This document shows positions 25,601-37,714 of a stretch of 64,000 nucleotides of DNA, one piece after another. The translations under genes were made by a program, and so were the position numbers. The notes below the pieces were generated by a model. It ran no database searches and was not told the origin of the DNA. It saw only the letters and a program-made list of their open reading frames with translations. Numbering within the stretch: the stretch's first letter is position 1; the number at the start of each line of letters is the position of its first letter. The DNA is from Rhynochetos jubatus (lineage: Eukaryota > Chordata > Aves > Eurypygiformes > Rhynochetidae): assembly GCA_027574665.1 (NCBI GenBank), contig CM050664.1, forward strand, positions 17,200,774 through 17,264,773, read 5' to 3'.

Positions 25601-26332
25601 TTGGAGTGGGCAGGATGGAGCTGTGTGCCTGATGCAGCTGCAGTGGCGCCTTGTAGCCATTCCTGCCCCCAGAGCTCTGGAGCAGAGCAGCATCACCTGG
25701 GAATAAAGGGTGAATGCAGTTAATGCAGAAATCAATAAATTTCCAAACCTAAATGTGGAAACGTGCTCCCCATCCCTGCTCCAGTGGACATGTGATTTAG
25801 GGTCTGGGTGAGAAGCCCTGGTGGTGAGTGTAGGGGCTGCCCGGCCCCCCATGGCTGTGGCTCCTGCCCTCTGCCCAAGCACTGCCTGCGTCCACTGCTG
25901 TGTGCATGATGTGTCACCACCCCGCAGAGATCGCGCCTGTGAACTACACCAGATACCGACAGCAGTCAGGGGCTGCTGTCGTATTTGTAAAGGGAGTGAA
26001 AAATGATCATGATAAATGTAGTGGTGACAGGCAGCCAACGAGGGTCAGGAGCTTTTCCATGATAAACTCTCCCTGCGTGACCTTGAGGGACCAGCTTAGT
26101 GGAAATAGGATAAAATTTAGTGCTGTAACGTGCTGGGAAAACAGCGCTTGCCCTGCCAGCCACACCGGGAGCTCAGCTCTGTGTGATGCTCTGGGATGGG
26201 TGGAGGATGCTGGGTCTGAGCTGGAGGGGAGGGCAAGTGAGGGCTGTGAAAACAAGCATGGGGAATGAAAGCTCATTTTGTGAGAGTAGGCTGAAAGAAC
26301 TTGCCTTTAATCAGCCTATAAAAATACAAGCC

Positions 26333-26806
26333 TGTCCTGGTTTCAGCCAGGATAGAGTTAATTTTCTTCCCAGTAGCTGGTAGAGTACTGTGGTTTGGAT
26401 TTGGGATGAGAATAATGTTGATAACATTGATGCTTTAATTGTTACTGAGCAGTGCCTAAGCTAAGGCAAGGATTTTCCAGCTTCTCACACTGCCCTGCCA
26501 GCAAGGAGGCTGGGGGGCACAAGAAGCTGGGAGGGGACACAGTCAGGACAGGTCACCCCAGCTGACCAAAGGGACATTCCATATGATATGACTTCATCCT
26601 GAACATATAAACTGGGGGATGGCAATTGCTGCTCAGGGACTGGCTGGGCATTGGTCGATGGGTGGAGAGCAACTGTGTTGTGTATCGTTTGTTTTGTGTG
26701 TTCCTTTATCATTATTATTTTTTTCCCCTTCCTTTTGTGGCTGGTTAAACTGGGGGGAGCGAGTGAGCGGCTGTGTGGTGTTAGCTGCCTGCTGGGCTGA
26801 ACCACA
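26333..26806 (+). mobile_element. Solo LTR of an avian endogenous retrovirus, sense orientation
   Basis: The 474-base block starts TGTCCTGGTTTCAGCC and ends with CTGAACCACA, so it has the TG...CA ends of an LTR. It follows, with gaps, an LTR type widespread in bird genomes, recognised by the AGAGTTAATTTTCTTCC motif, the block ACAAGAAGCTGGGAGGGGAC and a TATA element CATATAAACTGGGGG at 26604-26618. A T-rich tract containing TTATTATTTTT lies downstream at 26708-26724. No primer-binding site, gag or pol follows, so it is a solo LTR left by recombination. I cannot see target-site duplications, which suggests age or imprecise ends. It is sense to the gene and ends 501 bases before exon 2. I do not give a subfamily name. 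Confidence 0.85.
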
Positions 26807-27307
26807 GTGCTGCTGAAGGGGCTGCAACTGTGGTGTAATGGAAAAGAATCATGGGAGCAAACACCAGAGCAGGGGAATAATTATTTCAGCTGAAGATTAG
26901 TAGTGGTACAAGAACGAATGTTACAAAGGAACAAAACCAGCTAAGAATTGAATTTTGGATGGAAATTTGAAGGCTTCATACCATTCAGGATGAGATTCAA
27001 GGATAGGATTGTGTGAGAACAGATCCTTTTCTGAGGCTCCCCCTCTTGGGGGTGTGCTGGGGAGCTCGGTTAGGCTCATGGATGATGGTCAGGCACAGGC
27101 TGGACAGCCTCGGGGTGATCCCAGCCTGCAGCCTTCGGCACTGGACCATGCTGCCATGCCTCCTCATGCCGCAGTGGTCTTGGACATCTGTTCCTTTTTA
27201 TCACATTTCTGGGGTCTTTGCAGCATGCCCTCGATCCAGTGGCAGTGTTGTTTGAAGAAGCCATCCACCTACTGAAAGGTGTATTCCCTGTGTGTTCTTC
27301 TCTCCAG

Positions 27308-27501
27308 GTCGCTGGATAGAAAGCTGCAGCGACCACTCCTGGGGAAGTCCCGGACGCTGCCCAGTATCCCGCAGTCCCCGGTCCTGAGCAGGCTTCCCCT
27401 CCTTGACTCCACAGCCTACAGAGAGGAGATGCCGGAGCAGAAGCCCTACAAGAAGCACTCAACCTCTGACTGCCAGAAAGGCTGCACAGTCCCTTCTGCT
27501 G
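27308..27501 (+). CDS. Second coding exon of the unidentified gene (residues 41-104 plus split codons)
   Basis: A pyrimidine-rich acceptor (CTTCTCTCCAG) precedes the exon, and the near-consensus donor GCTG/GTGAGT follows it. The exon starts with one base completing Arg40 and ends with the first base of the Gly105 codon. That phase fits both neighbours, and only this frame is open across the junctions. The product is basic and rich in Ser, Thr and Pro. It opens SLDRKLQRPLLG, followed by KSRTLPSIPQSPVLSRL (residues 53-69). That segment resembles a 14-3-3 mode I site around Thr56 (K-S-R-T-L-P) and has a Ser-Pro at 63-64. A charged, hydrophilic part with two Cys (residues 95 and 99) follows. Codon use is clearly C/G-ending, unlike the intron. 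It looks like a disordered regulatory segment of a cytoplasmic signalling or scaffold protein, but I cannot assign the family. Confidence 0.87.
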
Positions 27502-30500
27502 GTGAGTGCTGGGGTGAACTTCCACCCTTCTCTGACAGGAGCACTACCAAATCCTAGCAAACCTTTCCTGCTTCTCCAGGGGCACAAACCACAACATACA
27601 TTCAACCCCAGTCTGTGGGGGTTTATCCTGCTCCAAAACCAGACCACCTTGATGAGTTTTGACTGGGTTTTTGCCCCTCTTTTTGAGCCTGTTAAACCTC
27701 TCCATCTTTCATATTACACTGATGGAAAAGTGGAATTGGATCCCCATTGGGAGCAGCAGTGTAGAGTGGCACTGCTGTGCTCTTCCCACACTCCTGGCCT
27801 GCAGTGGGGATGTGCTGCAGCAAGTGCTCCCCAGCCTGGTAGTGTGGGCTGGCCTTCAGGTCAGCTGAGGGTTTTTATCGCGTTCTTCTGCTCTTGTGTT
27901 GATCCAGATGAAACACTAATAGGATTGGGCCAGCTGCCCTGAACAAGTTGGCAAAACAGTCAATGGCCAAAGTATTTCAGTGCTTTTGGTGCCAGTGGAA
28001 TCATGCTGGGGCTGTAAAAATGATGGGGAAAGGAATTACTAGCACTGAAACAAAGATAAGGCCTGCAAGCCAGGGCTGACAGTCCAGCACTAAATAAAAT
28101 CCTTATAAAACGGCTCCCTTCAAACAGTACTCTTTAAAAAATAAATAAATCAATCTAACCCACTCCCACATTGCTGTGAGCTACAGCAGAGCAGCTGTCC
28201 AAACCCTGGATTAATTTTAACGCTCTGCAGGCTGCATTTTATTTCTTGGTGTTACTAATTTTCCCAAAAGTCGTGCACGGAGAGATCTTGGCGCGATGCT
28301 GAGCCCGTCCCGCTGTGCCCATCGCAGGGGTGCTCCTGGGAGTGCCACAGCACCGGAGCAACCGTTCTCTGCTGCGTGTGGGACTTGTGGTTTTCCTTTC
28401 AGCCCATCAAATCGCTAGAGCGGGCCTCAGTGTGGGAGGAAGACCCGTGGGAAAGCTGCTGTAGCTGACTCCTGGGAACACAAGGGATTGGGACCCTTGT
28501 GAGTAGGTACCTAATTGCAGGCAACTGCATTGCTTGGAACTGAAGATAGCTTGTGATGTTCTGAGTGCCCTCTGGATTTCCTGGGCCATGGATTGCAAGG
28601 ACAGGCCTGAATAAAATGTGGAGGTTTGCCTCCTGGTAGAGGGCAAAACAAGGTCTTGTGCCTAAGAGAGTATCCACTGTGAAGGACATGGTATCCAGAG
28701 CACTTTTCCACACCTGACAGGTCCCTGTTTGCTGTGCTGGTGCTTCCTGGGAGCTGTGCTGGAGGTGGAAGGAGTGGGAAGCTGGTGAAAGACTATGGGA
28801 CAAAGTCCCTGCGTGAGTCAGACCCACTACAAACCTCATCCCCTTCTGCTGCCAGCACCTTCTCCCATGAGTGCAGACATGTTTGTGCACCACAGAACAG
28901 CCACCCTAGAGCAAAGGCTGGGCTCAGCCTCCCTTCAGCGGGCTTACAGATGAGCCCTGACTGCATGTTAGAAGTGTTCAGGCTGTTGCTTTTTATCTGT
29001 GGCTGGGAGGTGCCTTGGATGCCAAGGGGGAGGAGAAGTATGAAAACCCTCGTATGTTGGAAGGCTCCCTCCTCAGCCAGAGTCTTGGATGAATGAATGA
29101 GGAGTTGTTTTCTGTCCAGATCCTCCCAGGTTGTTTTCTTGGCTTCTTGATGCTCAGTTAGGAACTGCTAATTAGCTACTCATTAAGGCTATCAGCATGC
29201 TATCATGGAGGAAAGAAAAAAAAAAATGCTTTTCTCAACATTGCCTGGTTATTGCATCAGACCCTCGGAGCCTTGATCATGGCTTGGGCAGCAGCATGTG
29301 CTGCAATACACTGCACTAAATTTATCTGAGCCCTGGGACAAAGAGTGGTGGCCTGGATCAGTGCTGAGGGTCTGGCCTCATGTGCAGGGCTGCAGCAACC
29401 CTCAAGCTGCAGGATCGCACCGCTGGCAGCGTTGGCAGTGGGATGAGAGGAGAGCAGGGCAGCACGCAGCGCAGGAGGTTACGGAGCCCTGGTGTGCAGC
29501 TGAGGAAAGCAGGGTTCCCTTGGAGAACCTGTGAATTTGTGCTGAGCATGTTTGAGGAGGAGGGACACAGCCAGCCGCAGCTGGGGATGCATGGCCAAAG
29601 ACACCTCAGGAAGAGGCTTGCCACAAGGGTGCAAGGCTTTGGCAGGAGCAGGGCTGTTTGTGGGAGAGGTGGTAAGCTCACCTTTGGGGAGAGACCACGG
29701 CTCTGGGGGGAAGAGCCTGGGCTCTGGCTTGCTGCTGTCCTTGGGGCTGCAAGCAGAGGAGTTGCTAGGTGAGGTGGGTGAGATGCAACATCATCATCTG
29801 ATCTCAGATTTTTGCTTTGTGTCCTGCGGCTCTAGCATGGCAGCACCAGAGGAGGGGTGTGCCAGTCATAGGAGATTGTCCTGCTGTGGCACCACACGCA
29901 GCTCCTGGGCAGGTCTTTGTGCGGGCACCAAGCTGCCTGATGGGGAACCGGGGCCCCAGGGGTGGCCAGGAGAGCTGAGCCTGCCAAATCTCCTACTCCC
30001 TCAAAACCAGCCTTCTTATTCAGCAAGCCAGGCAGCTGGCTGGGCCATGACTGGGTCTGGGTTTCCTGTTGGTCTGATTTTGCTGTGCCCCTCCAGGTAA
30101 CCTGCAGTGAGTGGTGGTGTGGTCAGCTGGGACAGGCTCCAAGCTCTTCATCCTTCACCTCCTTGCCTGGAGCAGCTCTCCTGGGTTAACCCAAAGTTCC
30201 TGATGGCCACGAGCCTGGGATGTAGCAAGGGGAAGGCAGGAGCAAACCAGGCTTGGTCAAACAGGGACAGGTGCAGCTGCTGCCTTGTCGAAACCATTCT
30301 GCGTTTGCTGTTATGTTTTGCAGTGTGCCAAGAGGTTTCACACATGCTGGCAGCACAGAGGAAAGAGCTGCCTTTTGCTTGTCCTTCCCTCTTCTGTGCC
30401 CCTGGAAGTTTTAAGGGTGGGACTGGGAAACATGTTTGGTTGCTCTCCTTTCTGCAGCAGGCAGGGCTGCTTCTCAGCCTCTGGTTGCCTGCAGCTCTTG

Positions 30501-33392
30501 TCTGCCCAGACTGCCCTGGGATGTTGTTGCATGTGTTCTGCACACCTGACCTCTTGCAGCTCCTCTGCCTGGCACCCGGAAGGAGCAGACCATGCTGGAG
30601 CTCTTCACCTGCCTCCTCTTTCACTTGTCTGTTGTGCACGATCCTGAACTCTTCAGAAACTGGCTCTGTGCCCCGCTCTGAAGCTGGGAAGAAGCTAACT
30701 GGCAGCATGATTGGTGTGAACTTGTTGGGAATTATGCCCATGGGAGGAAAAGAAAGAAGCTGAAAGGAAGCAGCTGGATTTGAGCATAGACTAGGACCTG
30801 GAATTAATTTCCCTGATACTCACAGGAATGGATGAGTGTTGATCTTGCACCTCTGCTGAAGTTAGGGTTGGCATATGGTCCCCTCTGGAAGCAGCTGTGC
30901 TTGTAGAGATGCCCAGTCTATGCTGGGTGGTGGTGCTGGACCCCACACTCTTCTCCCCAGTGACACGCTGTTTAACCAGAGGAAGACTCCTGGCTCTAAG
31001 GAACAAGCTCCTTCAGCACTAGAAAAGCTTTTTGGAGTAGATCAGGTCCTGGCTCCCTCTGCATTGGCTCTCCATGCCTGCGGAAGAGGGACTGTAGCCC
31101 TTCTGCCTGAGCAGAGGAGAGGTTTGGAAGGGGTCACCTCTCGGGCAGCCCAGGGAGCAGCTCTGCTGCTGGTCCTGTGCCAGGGCTGCACTGTAGGGTG
31201 CAGCTCCCTGTAGCCTCTTGAAAAGCAGAGACCAAGAGCAGCGAGACCAGATGTGACCCTGTTGGGCTTTGGACCACAACTCCTTCATCCTCAGGAGGGG
31301 AGTCCTGCATGGAGAAGTGGCATGTGTCTGTCCTTCCCCTTGTGTCCCAGCAGCTGGGCTACATTCAGCATGCAGCCTGGACCCTCCCTCATCCAGGGTG
31401 GCAGAGCAGTGGCGGTTGAGTCTGGACATGGCATAGGGCTGGGAAGGGATGTCCTTGGGGACAGGGATTGGTGCAGGTGGTGACTGAGCTGTGGCAGATG
31501 AGCACAGGGTCACTGGGGCTGGATCCTTGTCTATGTGTGATTTTTCCTGCGTTTTGGGTGGGTCTTCTCCTGGGCTCACTGCCTGTCACGGCATTTCCTG
31601 CTGCGTCCCTGCAGCGATGCTATCTCGTGGTGGCAGTCTGGATCTGGGCTCCGATTGACGTGTTTGTGCCTGGAATAATCACAGCTTTCAAACAGCAGTT
31701 CCTGTGTTGTATGAGTTGACATTTGGAGAGGAGCAGCAGTGGCTTATTAAACTGAAAGTAGGGGAGGAAAAAAAAAAAGATGCGATGCTAGGTAGTGCTG
31801 TGCTCTGGGTTGCCTCTTTGTTCGCATTTTTAAGCTCTTTCCTTTCTCTTCTCCTCTCTTGTCCTCTCTGTTCTGCTGGTTTGAATTTGGTGCTTTCAGA
31901 GCCACTGGCAGAACTTTGCATGCAGTGAACTGCTTTTATGCCTTAAAAAGCTCAGGGAGCTTGGGGAATAGACTTGTGTGGAGACACAGAAGATGGAATG
32001 GCCGGTCGCTGCTCTGAGACTGCAGCGTCCAGCCTGTCCCTCATCTTCAACATAAACCCCACAGCCTTGCTGGCTACACTAGGCTTCACTTGCTTGGTGG
32101 CTGGTTTTTGCCTTAAGGCCTTTATTTGCTTTAAACTCTGCAGTGTTTTGCTCCTCAGCCCTGGCACAGCAGGGTCATGGTCATTCATGCCCAAAGACAC
32201 TGGGTTTTTCAGAAACCAGAGACAAATGATTTTGCCTTGGGAAGAGGCTGAAGGAGAGGGAGAGTGTCTGAAGACAATCATGTGTGATGCCATTTTGGGC
32301 TGCAATGACTAATAATTGATCACTTTTACAAGAGTTGAGCAATCGTTTGTTAATGCTGTTGAGGAGTGGTTTTGGCTCTGGGGGCAGGGCAAACTCTAGC
32401 TGTAAAGATGAGATTGGCAACAGAGGGCATACAGCATTCAAGCTGCTCGGAAAAGAGCCGAGCGGTGGTATGGAGACACTTGTTATTGTGTTTTGTTATT
32501 TTTCCCTTTTGTTGCAATGAAATACGGTCAGTCCTACCCCGGCAGCGCCAGCTCTGCGTGATGCCGACTGTCCTCTGCCGCTTTCTCGGCATCGCTGAGG
32601 TTTTGTCTGTGGGCACTCCAGCCCTGCAGTGCTGCATCCCACGGTGCTGCTGGCAACGGGCTGCGCGGAGCTCAAGGAGACCGGGGGTCTGCTTTCTGTC
32701 CTCAGGCTGGCTGCTGATTTGCTCTTGGCCGTGCCATAAAGAGTTTTCTGGAGGAAATGGCAGTAAATCCTTTTGCAATTTGCAACAATTGTGGTGCCTC
32801 AGTTTTCCCATTCACAAAGCAAAATTTATTATTGGCCCCAAGTCCAGAGATGGGAGTACCTGCAGGGAAGAGGTTTGGTGTAAGTATGGGGCATTAATGC
32901 AGCAGCAAGAAATGCGTGTGGGTCTGATTATACCATTTTTATTCCTTTAAAAGAAAATGGCTTGGTGTTCTTTATGTGGAACGTCTTATTGGACTCGGGG
33001 TGCTGAAGAATGAGTGAGATTTTTTAAAATTTCTCTATAAATGGCCCTTTTAAATGGGATAACCCTATTAGAGTTAAATAGCAGGAAGTTTGTAAGTATT
33101 GGGATTTTGTTCTGCTGGTTATTCTGAGTAATAATATTTGTACTGCAATAGTGCCTGGAGGTCCAGACTCTGGCTAAGTCTTTGCTCAGCTGTATTTGAC
33201 CAATTCCTGCCAGGAAGATGTTGGGGCTGTGGGTACATGAGGCTGGCAGGGATGTGCCCTCCAGGGAGCAGCACCTGTACCTCATGGCCTGCTGGTGGGT
33301 GTGGGATGGGCAAAGAGGGGTCTGGGCTGTCCACTGGGTGTCCCCACTGGTGCTAGACTGTGACTGATGGGTTGGCATGCCCTTCTCCCCAG
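27502..33392 (+). other. Intron 2 (about 5.9 kb)
   Basis: The intron begins GTGAGTGC and ends CCCTTCTCCCCAG, both standard. I find no further exon, transposon or RNA gene inside. AT-rich patches occur at 28080-28260 and 32750-33150, and the latter includes a CTATAAATGG element close to MEF2/SRF-type sites at about 33036. Short A-runs lie at 29214-29225 and 31769-31780. Open frames of up to 218 codons (30107-30763) appear accidental. Confidence 0.7.
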
Positions 33393-33610
33393 GGGAGGCC
33401 TGGCGACTGGAGGATGACTGCATGGACCCTCCCAGGGACCCCCAACTCGGCACGGCAGTGGAGGACGCTCCATTCAGCTACTTCCGCACCCGTTCCTTCT
33501 ACATGAGGAAGAGCTTGTCTGTTGACAACCACCTGGTGTCCCTCAGTTATGCTGTCCACCCGGCAGAGACGAAGGCCGAGCGTGTCAAGACCAAGCTGCG
33601 ACGGCAGTTC
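33393..33610 (+). CDS. Third coding exon of the unidentified gene (residues 106-177)
   Basis: The acceptor CCTTCTCCCCAG and the consensus donor TTC/GTGAGT bound 218 bases. Two bases (GG) complete Gly105 with the single base left by exon 2, and the exon ends in phase 0. The product starts with an acidic Pro/Asp part (EDDCMDPPRDP, residues 111-121). Next comes the striking run FRTRSFYMRKSLSVDNHL (residues 135-152), with overlapping basophilic kinase targets around Ser139, Ser145 and Ser147. It then has a Tyr-Ala-Val-His-Pro segment and finishes as a basic, probably helical, stretch AETKAERVKTKLRRQF (residues 162-177). CpG and third-position G/C are high, unlike the flanking intron. The sequence looks strongly constrained and protein-like. 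I recognise no catalytic domain; this is probably the regulatory linker just before the main domain, which would be encoded beyond the window. Confidence 0.9.
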
Positions 33611-34443
33611 GTGAGTATCGGGGCGTCTGGCCCTCTGGCATTCACATGCACAGTTTCCCAAAACCACTGATGTGTTGGAGAGCTATTTTTATGTGCAACA
33701 TTACCAAAACAGCAGCACGAGAGGCTGCTCCAGCCTGTGGAGCAGATGGTGGCAGCAGCTTGAGTTTGCCTCTGGTGTAGCAGAGCCCTGGCCGGCCTGG
33801 CCTGGCCTGACAGGGCTGCTGGCTCAGCCAGGTGATGTGCGGGGTGAGTGCCTGGTCTCTGGGCACTGCTGTCCAAGGTATGAAACAAGGTTGAAAGTGG
33901 GAAATGAGTTTTCCTGTCCTCTGCCTCACCTGTACAAGCCACATGGTCTTCTGTAGGGTTTGAGTGTTTGCAGATGGGTGCAGTGAGGGGCTGGGGCCAG
34001 CAATGAGCCAGTGCTGAGACACTGGGGCATCAAAGCATCCTGGTGGCAGGACGGAAGGGACATGTTGCAGACATGCCAGGGACACGCAGCTGTGGGAGAC
34101 TGATCAATGTTTAATGGGTTTTGCCTCTTCTCTTTCCCAGAGACATCTGATACAGGGTTTTGTGTGGCTGCCTTCCTGCCTTGTTACCCACGTCTGGGTT
34201 GTAATGAGGGCTCGGGTGTTCCTGTGCTGAAAAGCACCCGGTGTTGGTTGGAAACGGGTGAGAGCATCAGTACAATAGGAGTGGAGAGGGGAGTGGTTAC
34301 CTGTGCAACCCAAAGTCCCACCAAGAGCTGCTGGCTGAGGCAGCGGTGCTCAGGCTGCTGTAGGCTTGGACAGACTCATCTTTTGATCCCCTGCCCCGTC
34401 CCCACCGTTGCTGACTTTTCTCTAGTCTGGCAGAGGGGCTGAC

Positions 34444-34460
34444 ACCCCCCACCCCCCCCC
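34444..34460 (+). repeat. C-rich tract (C6-A-C10)
   Basis: A run of C interrupted by a single A is followed directly by AGG. It resembles a pyrimidine tract plus AG, but no plausible exon with a donor follows in any frame, so I treat it as a low-complexity repeat. It can form an i-motif, or a G-quadruplex on the other strand. Confidence 0.75.
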
Positions 34461-37400
34461 AGGTCGCACTGGCCGGTGCTGGTTCTGCTGTCCCCTGGGC
34501 TGAGTTACTGCTCTATGTTGTGGGTCTACGTTGTGGCTCTGAGGGTCACCCTCGCTGCTTGTGCTTGGACTGTTGAATATAGCTGCTCCTTGTCTCCCAG
34601 GGAGGACAGTTCTGACCTTGGCAACATGTTGGTGCTTTTTGGCAGCAGCAGCGGGTGCCTGTGGGGGTGAGTCTGGGGGAGCTGGTCACCACCCCAGCGC
34701 TGCCCCTGAACCATCTCTGTGAGAGCTGCTGCAGTGGGAAGCAGGTGAAAGCCTCAGGGATAGAGACAACAGAAGCAGGCTGGGGCATCTGATGAGCAGC
34801 GGAAAGACGTGGGAGATGTTTAAGATGAGGCGGCCCTGCTGTGGGGTAAGGCATGTCTGTCTGTTTTATCTGTCTATCAGCCTGGATCTGCAGCCCCATG
34901 CTGCGCCCAGGACAGCGGGAGGGAGAGGAGGTTGCTGAGATACTGGGGGACCATGCCTCTTCCGGAAAGTGGTCTTCCAGTACCTCCGTGGGATTTGTCA
35001 CCCACAGCCTCCCTGCTGCAGTGGAGATGGGTGTCAAAAGGCATGGAAGGACTTGGGCTGTTGGCCCAACCAGCATCCTGGTGGGCTCTGCCCTTCCCCA
35101 CGGGGCAGTCTCTGCCCCCTGCCAACCCATGGGGCTGGCCTGCTGCCTGCTCAGCACCTCTCTGCCCTGTCTGTGACTGGTGTGCTTTGGTCTCTGACTT
35201 CACAAGGTTTTGGGGATCTTCAGCTTTCTTTGGTGTACCCATAGAGCTGACTTATGTCTGTCAAGGAATGGAGCATAACTTTTGTAGGGAGATATTTTTT
35301 TTTTTCCTTGCCTATGTCATTTCTGGTTTGTTTTAACAGCTGAAAGATGTTTTTGCTGTAGGCTTGGCCCCAGGCTGTGACCTTGTGAGACCTACTGAGA
35401 GAAACAGACTCATCCTACCTGGAAGGGGCATCAGCAGGGCCCTTCAGCAGAGGCCCAGGGCAGGGAGTGTGCAGGAAGCTGAGCTGGCAGCTCATTAGCT
35501 GAGGCTCAGACTGGTACAAGACCAGTATTCCCCACACAGCTAGAGACTGTGGGTTTTTAGTTCAAAGTAAAGGTCCTGCCAGCCTGGGGTAGTTATTTCC
35601 AAGAACAGGTAGCTAGTGCCAGGCTCCCAGTCCTCCCAGTGCTTGGTAATTACTCTCCATCTCCGTGTGGGAGCTGTTGCAGTTTCCCCTGGTCTATGCT
35701 GTGCCCCGGCTGGCTGTGCGGTGCCTGCTCTGCCCAGCCTTGTCTCTCTGGAGGAATCAGTGCTAGGTGAGAGCTGCTCTCCTGTGCATAGTAGGGCATT
35801 TTCAGGAGACTCTGTGATTTACCTTTTCTGCAGTGGCTCATCTGAGACCTTTTAGGAAAGTCCATATTTAAAGCTTGATTCATTTTTCCAGGCTGTTGCA
35901 CTTACCTGGGCTGTAACGTTAGATTTCTGGTTTGCTCTTTCTGTGCTGACAGTCTGAGCTGCCTTTGCTTTGTGAAGCAGCTGCTCAGCTTTCTATTTTG
36001 GGAATTGGGAGTGAGGGGAGAGGCTCCTGATGGAGGGGGGGGCAGGACCCTGGCCTGGCAGTGTGGATGGAGATGGGGCAGAGCTAATGCCCATGTGCAT
36101 CCTGTGCAGGTCATCCATCTGATGAGGGTCTCTGCATAACAAAGGCTTTGTCGGTCATGGGTGCCTAAACTTCTCCAAGGGAGAATTTATTGTAGCTCAC
36201 TAAAAACATTGGAGGCTTGTCCCTGCATGCCAGGGGTAGGGTGTGCTGGAGTGAAGCTGGTGTTGCCAAGGCATCATTCTGCCTCCCTGTCAGTGTGGAG
36301 GGAGCACCTGCAAATCCTGCTCCAGCCCTGTTCCCTAGTAGTAGCTGTCCTTCCTGTGTCTGCCAGAGGCAAGCATGCCTGCCTTCCTCCCAGAGCACAG
36401 TGGAGGGTTGATTTCCCCCAGCCATGTAGCTGGTGGCATGTGTCTGCGGTCCCACTGCTGGCATATGATGGATCTGCATGTACAGATTACTTCAATTTGC
36501 ATAATTTGAATTTTAAATTAATTCCAATTTTTGTGATTGTCAGAATGAGTTTTCATTCTAATAAGCCTTTCCTTTTAACTCCTCTAAGGCAATGTTGGTG
36601 ACATTTCCGCCTTTCTTGGAGTAACATTTGATTGCTTTTGACGTGTCTCACACAGATCCCCTGCCTTGTCCCAGTGGGTCCAGCATGTCTGTGCTGTGAT
36701 GGAGGTGGCAGCTGTGGCCAGGTCTGAGGCTGTGTTCTTGAGGCCTTGAGTGTGTTGCTTTGGGTCCCTCAGTGATGGACAAGGGACTGTTTTGGGTTTT
36801 GTGCTCAGTTAGATCTGTGTTGCCCCCAAGACGGGCAAGCGAGAGCAGGGATGGGACCTTTTGCAGTGTCTCTTGCCTGGGAGGAGGGGAAGAGCAACCC
36901 AGCCACTGCTGTGTTACAGGCTGTGGTGGAACTTCTTTTCTTCACAGGAGCCCTGATCATTAAAGACAGAATTAACCCTGTTAAACTTAGTATTAGCCTT
37001 ACAGAACATCAAAGGAGGTCACCGGGACTGAGTCACTGTCTGTGGTGACTGCTAGGACAGTCAGTGCGGATTACAGCAGGGCTCTGAGTGAATTTGTGTT
37101 CTTTCTTCTTCCCCTTGGCATTTTGAAGTACTCTGTATCTAGGCCAGTCATTCTGGTGTGGCTCCCTCATGTCGTGATGCTGTAAGGAAACCCATTAAGC
37201 TGCTGGTGCAGATCCTGCTGCTCCCCGAGGAGGAAGAGCTGGCAGTGCTCAGGGTGCTGGCACGCTGGGCGATGGGTTGTTAGCTCAATTTGCAGCAGGT
37301 CTCTACCCTGACCCCCCTGCTCCTCTGAAATGTAATGTTGCTCTTTGCATCACAGAAGAGCTGGCCGGCTTGTGCAGGTGAGACGGAGGAGAACAGTGGT

Positions 37401-37714
37401 TGGCATTGCTGTGCCACAGCAGCCGGTCCCTTGGCCCCCCCAGGTGCTGCCCCGGCTGGCCTCACACTTCTTGCTGTAGCTCATGCATGTTTCAAGTAGG
37501 TGAGATGTGAGGTTGAGTTACGTACCTGGCTGTGTTCTCAGGCACTCATTTATTTTTTTAATTATTATTTTTAATGGTATTTTTTTCCAGGCAGTCAATC
37601 TGTTACGAAATGTCTGTATCCTCCAGGAATCACTTAGAGCCCTGTTTGTCTTGGGAGCTCTGCAGCCGAGCTGAACAGGGGTAATCCTTGCCTTACAATC
37701 CTTGCTTTGTTGCT

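Larger units (their letters stand above)
9363..27307 (+). other. Intron 1 (about 17.9 kb)
   Basis: This is bounded by a GT donor (GTATGA) and an AG acceptor with a pyrimidine-rich lead (TTCTTCTCTCCAG). Apart from the entries listed separately, I see no coding exon in it. It holds several AT-rich stretches (11865-11995, 15170-15240, 18140-18260, 19630-19800, 25130-25600), a T14 run at 19453-19466, and the solo LTR near its 3' end. Several 100-200 codon frames on both strands have no domain or splice context and are treated as chance. Confidence 0.6.

Noticed and set aside
30107-30763. Overlapping frames of 218 codons (+) and 197 codons (-) in intron 2
   Set aside because: Both strands are open over the same stretch, which points to stop-poor composition rather than coding. 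No splice sites in phase with exons 2 or 3.
9244-33610. Naming the gene after a known Rap/Rho regulator, RGS, phosphodiesterase or synaptic scaffold family
   Set aside because: I compared the exon motifs with what I remember of several such families and found no convincing match, so no symbol is given.
34444-34462. C-tract followed by AG as a splice acceptor for exon 4
   Set aside because: No downstream donor gives an open exon in phase 0 with coding character. The tract is low complexity.
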